Positions 21,945-33,845 of a stretch of 64,000 bases of DNA are shown in pieces. A model generated the notes under the pieces. It saw only the letters and a program-made list of their open reading frames with translations, did not search any database and was not told where the DNA came from. The translations under genes were made by a program, and so were the position numbers. The stretch's first letter is position 1. Each line of letters starts with the position of its first letter. The stretch comes from Panax quinquefolius (Eukaryota > Streptophyta > Magnoliopsida > Apiales > Araliaceae): NCBI GenBank assembly GCA_020205615.1, contig CM035166.1, positions 82,575,135 to 82,639,134 on the forward strand. The letters run 5' to 3'.

Positions 21945-24126
21945 TGTGAGGACCCTAGATCCGGGTCCCAAATCACCACGGATATGGTACAACAATTCTA
22001 TAACTTTTGCGGAAGATATATTTAAATTGTTTATACATTAAACATTACACACTATCCCCAAGGCCGAGAACCTTCACATAATACCTGAATCAATATCCTA
22101 TCTAACTTATAATGTTATTATCATACAATACTGTTACATTTCTAGTGGCACATATTATCCCAAGCTGGACTTGTCTTTGTCTTTTCCTGTATCCGACGTA
22201 TTCGTCTTAATCTGCAATGTTTATCATGATATAACAAGGGTGATCAACAAGTTTGCCCAACAAGTTTAAGTTCAATAAATTAAGGAAATATCATGATGGA
22301 AAGAATTGAACAATAAGTTGGCTAACATTCAACAATATAATTGTGAACTAGCATTAACAAATTTTCATAGCTGAACGAACTTTGAACATGAATAACAATA
22401 TTTGGACCGAATGGTAATGAAGATGATTAGCCTTTTATACCTGATGAATACATGCAATGTGCATAGAGTGTGAATCAATAATTCATAGATATGGTATAAT
22501 AAGTAGTGATTAACCACAAGAATATTTCAAAAATATCAACTCGAGGTCGAGTTAAAGAAAACTTTCATGCCCGTTGATTACCGTTACGCAATTTATTTAG
22601 CTTTGTCAAAAAACCTAATATAGAATAATATTGATCTCCAAATATTAGAATAATATCATCACAATATAATACCGTTTTATGTAATTATAAAATAATCTAA
22701 ACACAAAACACATAACCCTATCAGTCTATACATCATATAAGACCTAGTATCAAGTCAAACTATTGCAATCTGAGTTGAATTTGGCCCAACTCTGACATCC
22801 CGACGGCCTAGTCGAATAATTATCGAGCCTATTTTCCTTAAGACTCTATCTAAACGCATCATAATTATCTTTTATAATTTATTTATCAGTCAAAGTATTT
22901 TTTAAAGGCTTATAATAATTTTCAGATAATTATTACCATTTATCATGATTTTTCAATCATTAATATCATATTTAAATATTTTAATCTTATATATTAAAAT
23001 TTCTTCTTTATCATCTAATAAGTTAAATACTAATCCAGCAACCTGGATTATCCAAACATACCAATCCAACAAACCAGATTGCAATCCAGCAAACCAGATT
23101 GCAGTCCAACAAAATGCATTCCAATCCAGCAGACTAGATTCGCCAATTCTTCAATCTAGAAAGCTGGATTCCATATCCTTTTCACGAAAATACCAAATTA
23201 ACTTATTATTTTTCTATCTTTTGGCCAAACATATATACATATATACATATATTTCATACCCAAAAATTATTTTTCCATAATTCTTCAACTTCCTTTAGTA
23301 TTTTTCAAAAATCATTTTTAGTGTGTAGCTTACGAAATTAGCCCTATCATGCTCAACTCCAGAAATTCTCATCTCTTGACATAATCGTATAAGTGTTAAC
23401 GTGAGCCTCCAGTTTAATTTTTGTGACCATCCGAGTTATAGAACTCCGGTTATAGCCGTTTTCGTAAGAAAATCACAAAAATTGAAATGGTCATAACTTA
23501 GTCATCGCAATGAGTTCATTTTTGGAAAGGTTATACTTTATACCATATATTTTCATGTTCCAAGAGGCCTGAATTTATTTCACAAATTAAGTGGCCGAAA
23601 ATGCCCTTTTAAAATCTGGAACAATAGCTTTTTGTCATTTTAAAATTTTTCGTACTTTGTTAAAAATAGTCCATACAGAAATCTACAACTCCTTTTTCAA
23701 TGATTCCACCTGGAGATGTTAGAAAACTTATCATATTATCACCTTAATTTTTTCCAAAATTTTTGAATGTCAGAAAAATGACAAAACTGCCCCTACCCTT
23801 TACTGTCCAAAAATAGTATGTTTTCCTTTATAAGACACGAAACTGTTTTTGCTAAAACTGTCACTACGGACTGTGTACTCAACATTTTTGAGTGCTACCA
23901 CTTGGGTTTAGTGTTTAACTTACATATCTAGCACATCTCTTTGACGGGTCTAAAAAAGAAGGTGTACATCAAAAACAGTGGAAATCCAAAGTACATAGAA
24001 ATTTTATGGCTTATAAACTAGAAAAATCACTTTTCTTTACTTTTGATTTCAATACAAATCAACATCCAATATGGGTATATCTAAACAATAAACACTCATT
24101 AATATGTATATTCATGGTTTTTGAGT
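21945..24126 (-). mobile_element. Chromovirus-type LTR B2 (minus strand), partial
   Basis: It starts tgtgaggaccctag (minus-strand end GGGTCCTCACA). It is collinear with 18700 onward: tcaccac, gcggaagatata, atccccaagg, atatcatgatataacaagggtga. It is cut at 24126, where the duplicated Athila segment begins. No gene is seen; the plus ORFs at 22945 and 24006 are AT-rich and unconvincing. Confidence 0.65.
23033..23175 (+). repeat. ~20-bp degenerate minisatellite
   Basis: About seven imperfect repeats of aatccagcaaaccagattgc-like sequence occur, some with inverted relatives (ctggatt/aatccag). Confidence 0.7.
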
Positions 24127-24794
24127 TAGAGAAAATGCCGAGTTATGCAAAGTTCATGAAAGGAATTCTGTCGAGGAAAAAGAAATGGGAAAATTTTGAA
24201 ACAGTGGCACTAACAGAGGAGTGTAGTGCGATGTTATAGCAGAAGTTACCACCAAAACTTAAGGACCCGGGGAGCTTTACTATCCAATGAACGATCGGGA
24301 AAATGCCATTTAACAAATGTTTATGTGATTTGGGGGCGAGTGTGAACCTTATGCCATTGTCAGTATACACAGAATTGGGTTTGCCCACGCCAAAGCCTAC
24401 AAATATTTCATTGCAGTTGGCGGATAGGTCTGTCACATACCCGAGAGGCATAGTAGAGGACATTTTGGTTAAAGTGGATAAGTTTATATTCCCTACGGAC
24501 TTTATCATTCTGGATTTTGAGGAGGATAAGAACATCCCGATTATCCTAGGGAGACCTTTCTTGGCGACGGGTAGGACACTTATCAACGTACAAAAAGGTG
24601 AACTAACGATGAGGGTCCAAGATAAAGAAGTTAAGTTTAACATTTTCAAAGCCATAAAATTTCCCGCGGATGAAGAAGAGTGTTTTCGGATTGAAATCAT
24701 TGATCAAATAGTCAACGAAGATATGGGAAAGAGTCTGAGCAATGATCTTTTAGAGACAACATTATTAGGGGATGAAGAGTTCGATGACCCATAA
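24127..24794 (+). pseudogene. Athila protease region, copy B
   Basis: It is the same protein region as 3786-4453 with few substitutions. CDLGASVNLMPLSV and IILGRPFLATGR are intact, and the same upstream stop codons are present. A TAA at 24792 (cccataa for cccggaa) is private to this copy. Confidence 0.88.
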
Positions 24795-24797
24795 TTT

Positions 24798-26560
24798 GTG
24801 GACTACTTACAGATGTTAGACTCATTGCCACGAGTTAGCCGATTCAGAACACCATTTGAACTACTACACACACCTGAGGAGATAGCCACAAGAAAAATAG
24901 AAACCATCATTGGAGGAGCCACCAACTCGGAACTCAAGCCACTCCTAAACATCTCGGTGTATGCGTATTTAGGCAATTCAAATTCTTTACCAGTAATTTT
25001 TTCTTCGCACTTAACGAATTGCGGGAAGAGAAGTTGTTGAGGGTGCTTAGGGAACATAAAGCAAATGATAGGGTGGACGATCGCGGATATCAAGGAATCG
25101 ACCCTTCGTTTTGCATGCACAAGATTCTAATGGAAGATGATGCAAAACCAACGGTGGAAACAACAATGACGACTTAACCCAATTATGAAGGAAGTAGTAA
25201 AGAAGGAAATTCTAAAATTATTAGATCTCGGATCATCTACCCAATTTCCGACGATGAAGTGGGTTAGTCCGGTTCATTGTGTGCCAAAAAAGGGGGGAAT
25301 GACCGTGGTACAGAATGATGATAATGAGTTAATTCCAACAAGAACAGTGACAAGTTGGAGGGTGTGCATCGATTATAGGAGGTTGAATAAGGTAACCCAA
25401 AAAGATCACTTCCCGCTACCCTTTATCGATCAAATGCTAGACAGATTAGCAGGACATGATTACTACTGTTTTATTGGATGGATACTCGGGATATAACCAG
25501 ATTGCCATCGCTCTTGAGGATCAAGAAAAGATAACATTCACGTGCCCTTACGGCACATTTGCATTCAGGAGGATGTCATTCGGATTATGCAATGCACCTG
25601 CAACCTTCCAACGGTGTATGGTGGCCATTTTTTCAGATATGGTGGAGAAAAATGTTGAAGTCTTCATGGACAATTTTTTGGTCTATGGAGACAACTTTGA
25701 TACTTGCCTAAGGAATCTGGTCATGGTATTGCAGCGATGTAAGGATACAAACCTCATACTCAATTGGGAAAAATGCCACTTCATGGTTGAAGAAGGCATA
25801 ATTTTGGGCCATAAGGTGTTGGCTCAAGGTTTGGAGGTGGACAAAGCAAAGCTAGAAACAATCGAGAAACTACCTCCACCGAGCTCAGTCAAGGGTATTA
25901 GAAGTTTTCTACGACATGCTGGGTTCTACAGGGGGTTTATAAAGGACTTCTCTAAAATTGAAAAACCTCTATGCAGTCTTTTAGAGAAGGATGCTACTTT
26001 CAGTTTTACTGAGGAATGCAAATCAGCGTTTGAATCATTAAAGAAAAATTAACTACTGACCCCGTGATAGTCGCACTGATTGGAATATGCCATTCGAGCT
26101 AATGTGTGATCTGACGACTATGCACTTTGGGCTGTTTTTTAAATAACGACGACGACACAGGTGTTTCACACCATATACTATGCAAGCAAAACACTCACAG
26201 ACACTCAAATGAATTATACAACCACGGAAAAGGAATTACTTGCGGGGTTATGCGCGTTTCTAAAATTTTGGGCATACTTGATCGGGACTAAGGTGATAGT
26301 CTACACGGACCATGCGGCGATTTCTACACTAATAGCGAAAAAAAGATGCTAAGCCACGCCTTATCCGATGGATTCTCCTACTTCAAGAGTTTGACTTAGA
26401 AATTAAAGATAGAAAGGGGACGGAGAATCAATGGCGATCATTTGTCTAAGGCCGGACAATGCGGGTACACAAGAAGAGACAAGTCGTCATCAACGAATCA
26501 TTCCGGATGAGCAATTGTTTGGGTTATATGCAGGAGCAGAATTTCCATGGTACACGGACT
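24798..26560 (+). pseudogene. Athila RT and RNase H, copy B
   Basis: RT runs through 25185-26052, including WRVCIDYRRLNKVTQKDHF, TFACPYGTF-type text and the active site VFMDNFLVYG at about 25660-25689, with the same D to N change (AAT 25672-25674) as copy A. RNase H is in pieces at 26050-26500 ([33 protein letters not shown]) with many private indels, for example around 26040-26160 and 26320-26520. In 25490-25690 this copy keeps the frame better than copy A. Confidence 0.87.
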
Positions 26561-26688
26561 TTGCGAACTATTTAGTGAGCAACATGCTCCCACCTGATCT
26601 TACAAGATAACAAAAGAAGAAGTTCCTTCATGACATCAAGTGGTATATGTGGGATGAGTCATACCTATTCAAATAATGCGCCGACAAG

Positions 26689-27563
26689 ATGATCAGAAGG
26701 TGTGTGCCTTACAGCGAGGTACATAGTATACTGCATGAGTGCCATTCGTCGGCGTACGGGGGACACTATGGTAGTGAAAGAACAGCAACAAAAGTCCTTC
26801 AAGCAGGGTTTTATTGGCCTACGTTATTTAAAGACGCCCATCAATTTGTTAAAACTTGTGATAGATGTCAACGAGTGGGCAACATATCAAAAAGGAATGA
26901 GATGCCACTCCAAACTATCTTAGAAGTCGAAAATTTTGATTTATGGGGCATCGATTTCATGGGGCCATTCCTTTCCTCATTTTCCAATCAGTATATTTTG
27001 CTGGCAGTGGATTATGTGTCAAAGTGGGTTGAAGCACATTACCGACTAACGATGCCAAGGTGGTGCTCAAATTCTTATAGAAGAACATTTTTACGAGGTT
27101 TGACACGCCGAGAGCTATTATAAGTGACGAAGGTAGTCACTTCTGCAATAAATCGTTTATAGCTCTCTTGGCAAAGTATGGGGTCAACCACAAGGTGGCG
27201 ATAGCTTATCATCCCCAAACCAGTGGGCAACCTGAAGTACCGAACAGAAAGGTAAAGAAAATTACGGAAAAGTGGTAAACTTAGAATCAAAAGGATTGGT
27301 CGCTCCGGTTAGATGATGCATTATGGGCATATCTTGGATTGCTTATAAGACGCCAATAGGGATGTCACCATATCAACTACTATACGGAAAGGCCTGTCAC
27401 CTACCAGTTGAGCTACAACACAAGGCCTACTAGGCCATTCAAAAACTAAACTTCGATCAAGCAGCTGTGGGGGGAAAAGAGGCTACTACAACTAAACGAG
27501 CTCGATGAATTCTGACTTTAGGCATACGAGAACGCTAAAATATACAAGGAGAAGGTCAAGAAA
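26689..27563 (+). pseudogene. Athila integrase, copy B, up to LINE junction
   Basis: The HHCC motif ([22 protein letters not shown]), the first catalytic D (WGIDFMGPF) and, further on in another frame, ISDEGSHF and GQPEVPNRK are readable. The frame breaks near 27035 (a 3-bp/1-bp difference from copy A) and near 27265. It ends at the same LINE junction as copy A. Confidence 0.87.
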
Positions 27564-30231
27564 GCCAAGAAACTTCGAAGGGTTTGATGCTGCTGTCTCG
27601 GATTGTTGGAGTATCAGAATACGTGGAAATCCCTTTTTCATCTTTAATGAGAAACTTCGAAGATTCAAGTGTGCCCTCAAAACCTTGAACTCTTCTAACA
27701 GTAACTTATCGACGAATGTTAGCACCCTGCAGGCTCAGCTGGTCACCATTCAGCAATCTCTTCATGCAGATCCCTTAAACTCTTGTCTGCTTGCCCTAGA
27801 AGACAAATGCTCTCAGTCCTTATGGAAAGCTTTGGCTCTTGAAGAATCTCTCTTGCTCCAAAAATCCCGAGCCACTTGGCTTGCCCAGGGCGATAAAAAT
27901 TCAAATTTTTTGCCAATGTTATCAAGAGTAATTGGAACCACAACAAAATTCTCTCTATCTTTAATAGCTCTGGTGTTCTTATTGAGGATCAGCCGGGTAT
28001 TCAGCAAGTGGCGGTGGACTACTTTCAGGATCTCCTGGGGTCCTCTCCTCCTACTTACCCTGGTTCGTGATCTTCTGGAAAACTTCGTTACAAAGCGGAT
28101 TACTCACCTTTCAGTTTCTTCATTAACCACTCCAATTCTTGATGCCGAAATTCTTGCAGTCCTTCAGTCCATGAAAAAGAATAAAAGTCCGGGTCCTGAC
28201 GGTTTTAATGTTAATTTCTTTCTCCATTGCTGGGACATTATAGGCCATGATTTCACTGCTGCTGTCCACTCTTTTTTCATCTCTGGGCACCTTCCGTGTG
28301 GAGTTAATGCTACAGCTATTGCCTTGATTTCGAAGACGGATAATCCATCCAATATGTCGGATTTTAGACCTATTTCTTGCTGCAACACTATCTACAAATG
28401 TATAGCGAAGATCCTTGCCAATAGGCTCAAATCTGTACTCCCTTCCCTTATTGACCATGCTCAGGCTGCCTTCATCTCGGGGAGAAGCATTAGTGACAAT
28501 ATCCTCATTGCTCAGAGCTTTTCAGAATTACCACAAACTTTACGGTCACTGCCGGTGTGCTCTTAAAATTGATATTCTAAAGCCTTCACACTTTGTTGAC
28601 CGGAGGTTTCTCTTGGATTTGTTGGGCCTTCTTAAATTCCCTCTATTTTCATTGGTTTGGATTAAAGAGTGCATCACTACGACTATGTTTTCTATCAAAG
28701 TCAATGGAGGTCTGTTTGGCTACTTTAAAGGAGCGAGGGTCTTAGGCAAGGATCCCTGTCTCCTTACTTATTCGTTCTAGCTATGGAAGCCTTCTCCATG
28801 ATTCTACACAAGGAAACTCATTGCCTAATTTCAAGTTTCATTGGAAAAGCGAAATCGTGCAACATATCCCACGATGCTTTCTTGCGATGATATTCTCATA
28901 TTTTGCCATGGAGATATGGCCTCTGTTTCCATTATTCACTCGTGCATTCAATCCTTCTCTATGTTTTCGGCCTAATTCCTAATGCTCGTAAAAGTCATGT
29001 TTCCTTGCCAATGTCCCAAATGATGTTAAGGTAATTATTAACTTGTTGTTGGGTATTCCTTTTGGAGTATTACCAATTAGATTTCTCGGGGTCCCTCTTA
29101 TCTCCTCTAAACTCTCCCATTCCATTGCCATTCTTGATTCATAGAATTCTTGCCGAGTTTCCTCTTGGACATCCCGCTTCCTCTCTTATTATTACGGTAG
29201 AGTTCAATTTGATTAAATCGGTGCTCTTTGCAATACAATCTTTCTGGGCCTCCCATTTTATTCTTCCTAATTCATTCTAAGAGCCATTCAATCTATCATG
29301 TGTAGATTCCTTTGGAAGGGCCTTCTCTTCTTGGGTACAAAAGTCTCTTGGAAGGATTTGTCCCTTCCCTTTGTGAAGGTGGTCTCAATTAAGAACCTTC
29401 TTGATTGGAACTCACTCTAATTATTCTCCAACTTTTAAAGGTCATCTCCCCATCTTCCCCCTCCTTATGGGCTAACTGGGTCAAATCTACAAGTCTTATC
29501 AAAGATCAATTTCTCGTATATCTGAAACCCTGAATTTTGTTCATGGATCTCGTAAGATCCTTAAGCTTAGCCCCATAGCTCTCCTTTTCCTTACCTATAG
29601 AGTTGGGAATGGAAATTCCTTGATCTCTGGTTTGACCCGTGGTTGAATGGGCAACCCTTAAACCCTCTCCATCTCTCTCTCGCTCTCCAACCCACAATCC
29701 TCAATCTGCCGAATTTACGACATCATTTATATGGGTGCATGGTCTTTGCCTTCCAAGAATCATCATGATGTGCGTGATTCTACACCTTGTTTTCATCTCT
29801 TCCTAATCCTTCTGATGCCGAGGACTTGATTCTTTGGGACAACCGAGCGGTGAAACATCTCAAAGCTTCCACTATCTGGGAATCTATTCGCTTGCGTGCT
29901 CCGAAAGTCCCATGGACTAAATTGCTTTGGTTCCCCCTCCATATCCCCCGATTCTCCTTTACCTTGTGGCTTACTCTTCGGCACAGATTACCCACAAATG
30001 ATAGTTTCTCTGCTTACATAGCTTCCGTCCTATGAACTGCCCTTTCTGTGCAAATCATGCTGAGACATTCTCTCATTTGTTCTTTGATTGTCCCTATTCT
30101 ACTTCAGTTCTCTCTTCTGTTCTTGCCTTCGGAGTCTGGACCAATGCTCCAAGGAGCTGGGATAGTCTGGTGGACTATATCATTCATTTTAAAGGAAATA
30201 AAATTCGATCTGATATTTTAAAGCTGGTCTT
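27564..30231 (+). mobile_element. LINE copy B (ORF2 remnant, both ends truncated)
   Basis: The 5' end is identical to copy A (gccaagaaacttcgaaggg). The long frame 27505-28566 carries RATWLAQGDKNSNF, KKNKSPGPDGFN, FRPISCCNTIYKC and AAFISGRSISDNI. The active-site region at 28871-28890 is again altered relative to copies A and C. The zinc-binding segment MNCPFCANHAETFSHLFFDC is at 30032. It ends at 30231, before the ORF2 stop, where it joins family A internal DNA. Confidence 0.88.
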
Positions 30232-30395
30232 GGATATGGTCTCTGGCGGAGATCGGGGAATATAGCTAGGAGGGGAGAGATGAGTAAATCCTTCTCTAGT
30301 GTGTCCTACCTAAGCTTAATTGTTGGTTGGTCATAATATATGGATATTATATGATACATTAATTTGCTTAATTAACCCTTGTTTTATGGCAGTAT

Positions 30396-30779
30396 TTGAG
30401 AATGGTAGCTGAGAATGCTAACAATGGAGTGAATGAGTCTGTGGGGATACCTCTAATCACTAACCATGATAATGTGATGACAGACGAAGAAGGAATTAGA
30501 GATATTCTTGTGGTGAGAGAAGAATTGATAGTTACACCCGAGATAGTCGCAGAGGTAACAGCTGAGAGTGAGGAAGAAGAGGAAGAAGAGGTACCTGAGG
30601 AGAATTTATTAGAGGTATTATATGATCAAAATGTAGAATTGCAAAATCGTATTCATGAGTTAGAAGAAGAGGATGCAAGAATGACGGCGGGTCTCGAGCA
30701 AAAGGATTCAACAATTCAAGCTTGTGTTACCCGATATGTGATGCTTGAATGTAAGCATTCTTTGGCGAGTATAAGATGA
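30396..30779 (+). CDS. Acidic, coiled-coil-like ORF in family A internal region (127 aa)
   Basis: I do not recognise this protein. It starts MRMVAENANNG, has a glutamate run (ESEEEEEEEVPEEN, residues about 57-70) and a heptad-like stretch NVELQNRIHELEEEDAR (about 79-95) suggesting a coiled coil, and ends ECKHSLASIR. It lies between the missing PBS and the PPT, where gag would be. It has no zinc knuckle or capsid motif, so calling it gag would be a guess. A further 60 codons after the stop (30780-30930) are lysine/glutamate-rich and may once have continued it (VKAT then stop; RYVRSKKAKIDDMY). It is absent from the internal domains of the array. It is probably the relic of an element ORF. Confidence 0.45.
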   Translation: MRMVAENANNGVNESVGIPLITNHDNVMTDEEGIRDILVVREELIVTPEIVAEVTAESEEEEEEEVPEENLLEVLYDQNVELQNRIHELEEEDARMTAGLEQKDSTIQACVTRYVMLECKHSLASIR

Positions 30780-31311
30780 TAAAGATGGAATCTGAAATGA
30801 AAGAAGAAAAAAAGCGAACGAGTAAAATGAGTGATGCGTGGGTAAAAGCCACATGACGTGTTGATATTGTGGAAAGATATGTCCGATCTAAGAAGGCTAA
30901 AATAGATGATATGTATTTCTCTTTTGAATGAGAATTGGGAGAACCCAACATCGAAGTTTTGAATTACTCAGTACATAGCGGTCAACTTTGAATTCGATAT
31001 GGATCAAGATTGATGATTCGGATCATAAATCGAGTACGACGAAGCGATTGAGGGTGAATATGCCCTATAGAAAAGTATATTCCAACGATAGTGATGACAC
31101 CAAATGCTGCCCCAGACAAGTCAAAGCCGAGTAGTTCGAGGGATAGCGGTTGTCATGACTTCCCAACAAATGTGGAACCCAAATGAAGTTATCACGACAG
31201 ATGAGCAACGGAGAAATCATGATGACTCAGGAGATAAAATCTGAAATGAAAGCAAGGTATTCTCAACTTTTCGAAATACCAGGTACGTAAATTTCGGGGA
31301 CGAAATTTCAT

Positions 31312-31323
31312 AAGGAGGGGAGA
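31312..31323 (+). other. Family A polypurine tract
   Basis: aaggaggggaga lies 1 bp before the LTR start TGTAAGACCCC and after atttcggggacgaaatttca, the chromovirus 3'-end signature. Confidence 0.85.
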
Positions 31324-31324
31324 T

Positions 31325-33519
31325 TGTAAGACCCCAAATTTTATGAAATAAAAGTATTCAATTTTTCTTATAATAACTACTCAGTAAATGGTTAAATTGA
31401 TAAAAGGTTAAAGTTAAGGGTGATATATGAATTTTTTTCAAAATACACAAGTGGTTATAAAAAATTCATTATTGTCAGGGAATATTCGTTTAGTCGTGGA
31501 ATATTCTTTTTGTCGGGGAATATTCGTATGACGACGTAGCCATTTGTGGGACCCATAACGGATAACTGTCGGATGAAGAAAACGATAAATTTGAGTTTTT
31601 ACAAATAACGGCGTAGTTATTACTGATTAACAACTTTGTTGGAATACCCGTTGGTTAAAATACGATGTCGTGTTATTGCGATGAAGCACTTACCAGTATT
31701 GCGATGATTTTGAATTATTGATTCTTACGTGAAGAAGGCACTTACTTCAATAATTATTACGGTAATTACTTGTTCAATATTTTATTTTATTAATTCAATA
31801 ATTGCTTTGCGTTGATATTTTATATTATTGTTGTTTGAATAATTATCAACTGCATGATATTTCTCATTATCGGATCAATAATTCATATTATCTGAATAAT
31901 ATTATTAAATTGCATTATTGGAAATGTCTAGAAAGTTACATCAGGGAGAGGTTTGGTCACCTAATTTATGCTTGAAGGAAAAATTCTTATTGGAAAGCCC
32001 CTCTTTCCTGAAGCTACTGGTTGTCATAATTGTGATTACAGTAATATTATTTGTGAATAATTAATTATTGATTTATATGATAAGGAAATATTTATTTTAT
32101 GTGGACATAAATGATGAATATATTTATTTTATGTGGATAAAAATGAAGGAATTAATTCTGAGGTGTTTTATCAGTATTTTGTCGGTGTGGAGGTATTAAA
32201 AATCATCCGTTTGTGGATTTTGGATATTTTATGTTTGGAATTTAAAAAAATACAAAGCTACAAAGTTGTAGAGAATTCGATTTCAGGCAGAATAGACATA
32301 AAATTCATATTTTTTTTGATAAACGAGCTATTTTCTATGAATTACTGAAGTTTCGGAAAATAAAATGATTTTAATTAAATTATGGGTGGGACCCACTATT
32401 GTTTAACACATGTGGGCTGCCAAATTTTGTTCAAAGATGGCTGGTGGCTGAGCTTGGTCAAGAAGCATGCATAGAAAATAGGAAATGAAATATTATTAAT
32501 TTATAATTTAGTCTCTTTTGGCGTTCTAGCATTTTTCTATAAAATAGGCGCTTATGTTAGAATTGAAAATTACACCAGAAACAAGTTTTCTTTCTCTCTA
32601 TATTATCAAGCATATTTTTGAGAGTATTTAGATACTTTGAGAGTTACTATTTAGTAGAAGTTTCCTTTGGTTTTTCATCCGATATTCCAGTCAGAAGTAC
32701 TGCTCTTTTGAGGTAAGGGATTTTAAGAGTTATTATGTTTTTCAGTTCGTACTTCTTCGGACCTTCAGAAAATTCTGGAAATATTTGAAATGATATTTTG
32801 ATGAGTTTTATTGATTGTGTCCAAAAATGGTGATTTTTGGATGTATAGATTAAGAGTTATGAATTTTATGAGAAAATACTTTTTTTAAAAGTAACATTAT
32901 AACTCCTTATAGGTTAACTCCAAAATTGATGAAATTTTTATTGGGAGTACATCTATATAATATCGATATACTCTGTGAGTTTCGAATTTTTGGATAAAAG
33001 TACAGATTTATGATAAATGTTTAAATATTCTAATTTATTTTGGCCATATGAAAATAGTAAATGAATTTTAAAAATTACGAGAAAAATATATGTTCAATAT
33101 GGGACTATATTCTACTAAATCTCAGAAAAGAAAATTTGTTTGTACAGATTTTTTTTCTTCATGAAAATGGACTAGTTATGAGTAAATGAATTAAATATGT
33201 TATGTGAAGTAAGAAAATTGAAAAATGGGAATTTATAGCTTGAGAATCCTATATGAGGTATATGCAGATTTTTTATGAGGGTTTTGGTTATTGGTGATGA
33301 AATCTTATGAGTTTGGCATTTTAGGATGATTAAATGCATTATTTAGTAAAGTGTAAACAATTAAAATAAATTGTTTATAAGTTTAAGAAATGTTATTTCA
33401 ATATCATTATACCGAAATATTGGTATAGATTTTATTGTGGAATTTTTACCTTTTTGTGTCGGGTTTACTATTCATGAGTTACTATTCATGAATTACTATT
33501 CACGAAGTTACTATTCATG
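31325..33519 (+). repeat. Family A host LTR, 5' part (split by LINE copy C)
   Basis: It starts TGTAAGACCCC and is collinear with the array LTRs, with clear divergence (for example no 14-bp array near its start). It is interrupted at 33519 by LINE copy C and resumes at 59712. The joined length would be 3947 bp, matching the ~3.9-kb array LTRs. 33468-33519 is a short 14-bp repeat array. Confidence 0.9.
32538..32545 (+). promoter_or_regulatory. TATA box in family A host LTR
   Basis: TATAAAAT in tttttctataaaataggcgc corresponds to the TATAAATA boxes of array LTRs 2-5. It is a likely core promoter of the LTR. Confidence 0.6.
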
Positions 33520-33845
33520 GAAGGGTTTAAAACGGGCATGGGGTAGCTTCTCTCTCTAGAGATTGCTCTCCCTTCTCTCTAGGTTTTTAGTCCGGCTCTG
33601 TTCCCCCCGTTCCTTTCCATTTTCTTTCTTTCCTTTTTTAGTCTCCCGCCCATCCTCACCTACCTTTTCCATCCTTACCAAACTTTTCAGTTTACCCATT
33701 CTGGCTTCTGGGTTCTTCTTCTCCTTCTCAACTTCCCTATCCCTCCCTTCCGGCCTCTTCTTCTCTAACATCTAGACTTAACCTTATCCCCCCCCTCACC
33801 CCAACTCAATCTCTTGCCTCTCCCTCGTTTCCGTGCTTTGGTGTC

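Larger units (their letters stand above)
24127..30231 (+). mobile_element. Duplicate of 3786-9900: Athila pol plus nested LINE (copy B)
   Basis: From tagagaaaatgccgag at 24127 to aaagctggtctt at 30231 the sequence repeats 3786-9900 in the same order. It includes the Athila/LINE junction (the TSD aaggtcaagaaa at 27552-27563) and shared stops (TAG 24237, TGA 24288). The shared junction means one ancestral insertion copied as a block, not two independent events. The left edge joins LTR B2 and the right edge joins family A internal sequence. Neither edge is an element terminus. Copy B has more small indels than copy A. Confidence 0.9.
30232..31324 (+). mobile_element. Family A element, internal region (5' part missing)
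   Basis: It starts ggatatggtctctggcggag, the counterpart of ggatatgatctccgtgagat in the array internal domains (41826 on), and shares gagatgagtaaatcc, gtgtcctacctaagctta and the 3' end atttcggggacgaaatttca plus PPT. It has about 800 bp (about 30405-31195) that the array internal domains lack, including a small ORF. The PBS and 5' LTR are missing because copy B abuts at 30231. Confidence 0.82.

Noticed and set aside
16273..24126. Host gene introns or exons in the AT-rich region between Athila and its duplicate
   Set aside because: The only recognisable protein is the chromovirus integrase-chromodomain fragment. The rest behaves as LTR DNA.
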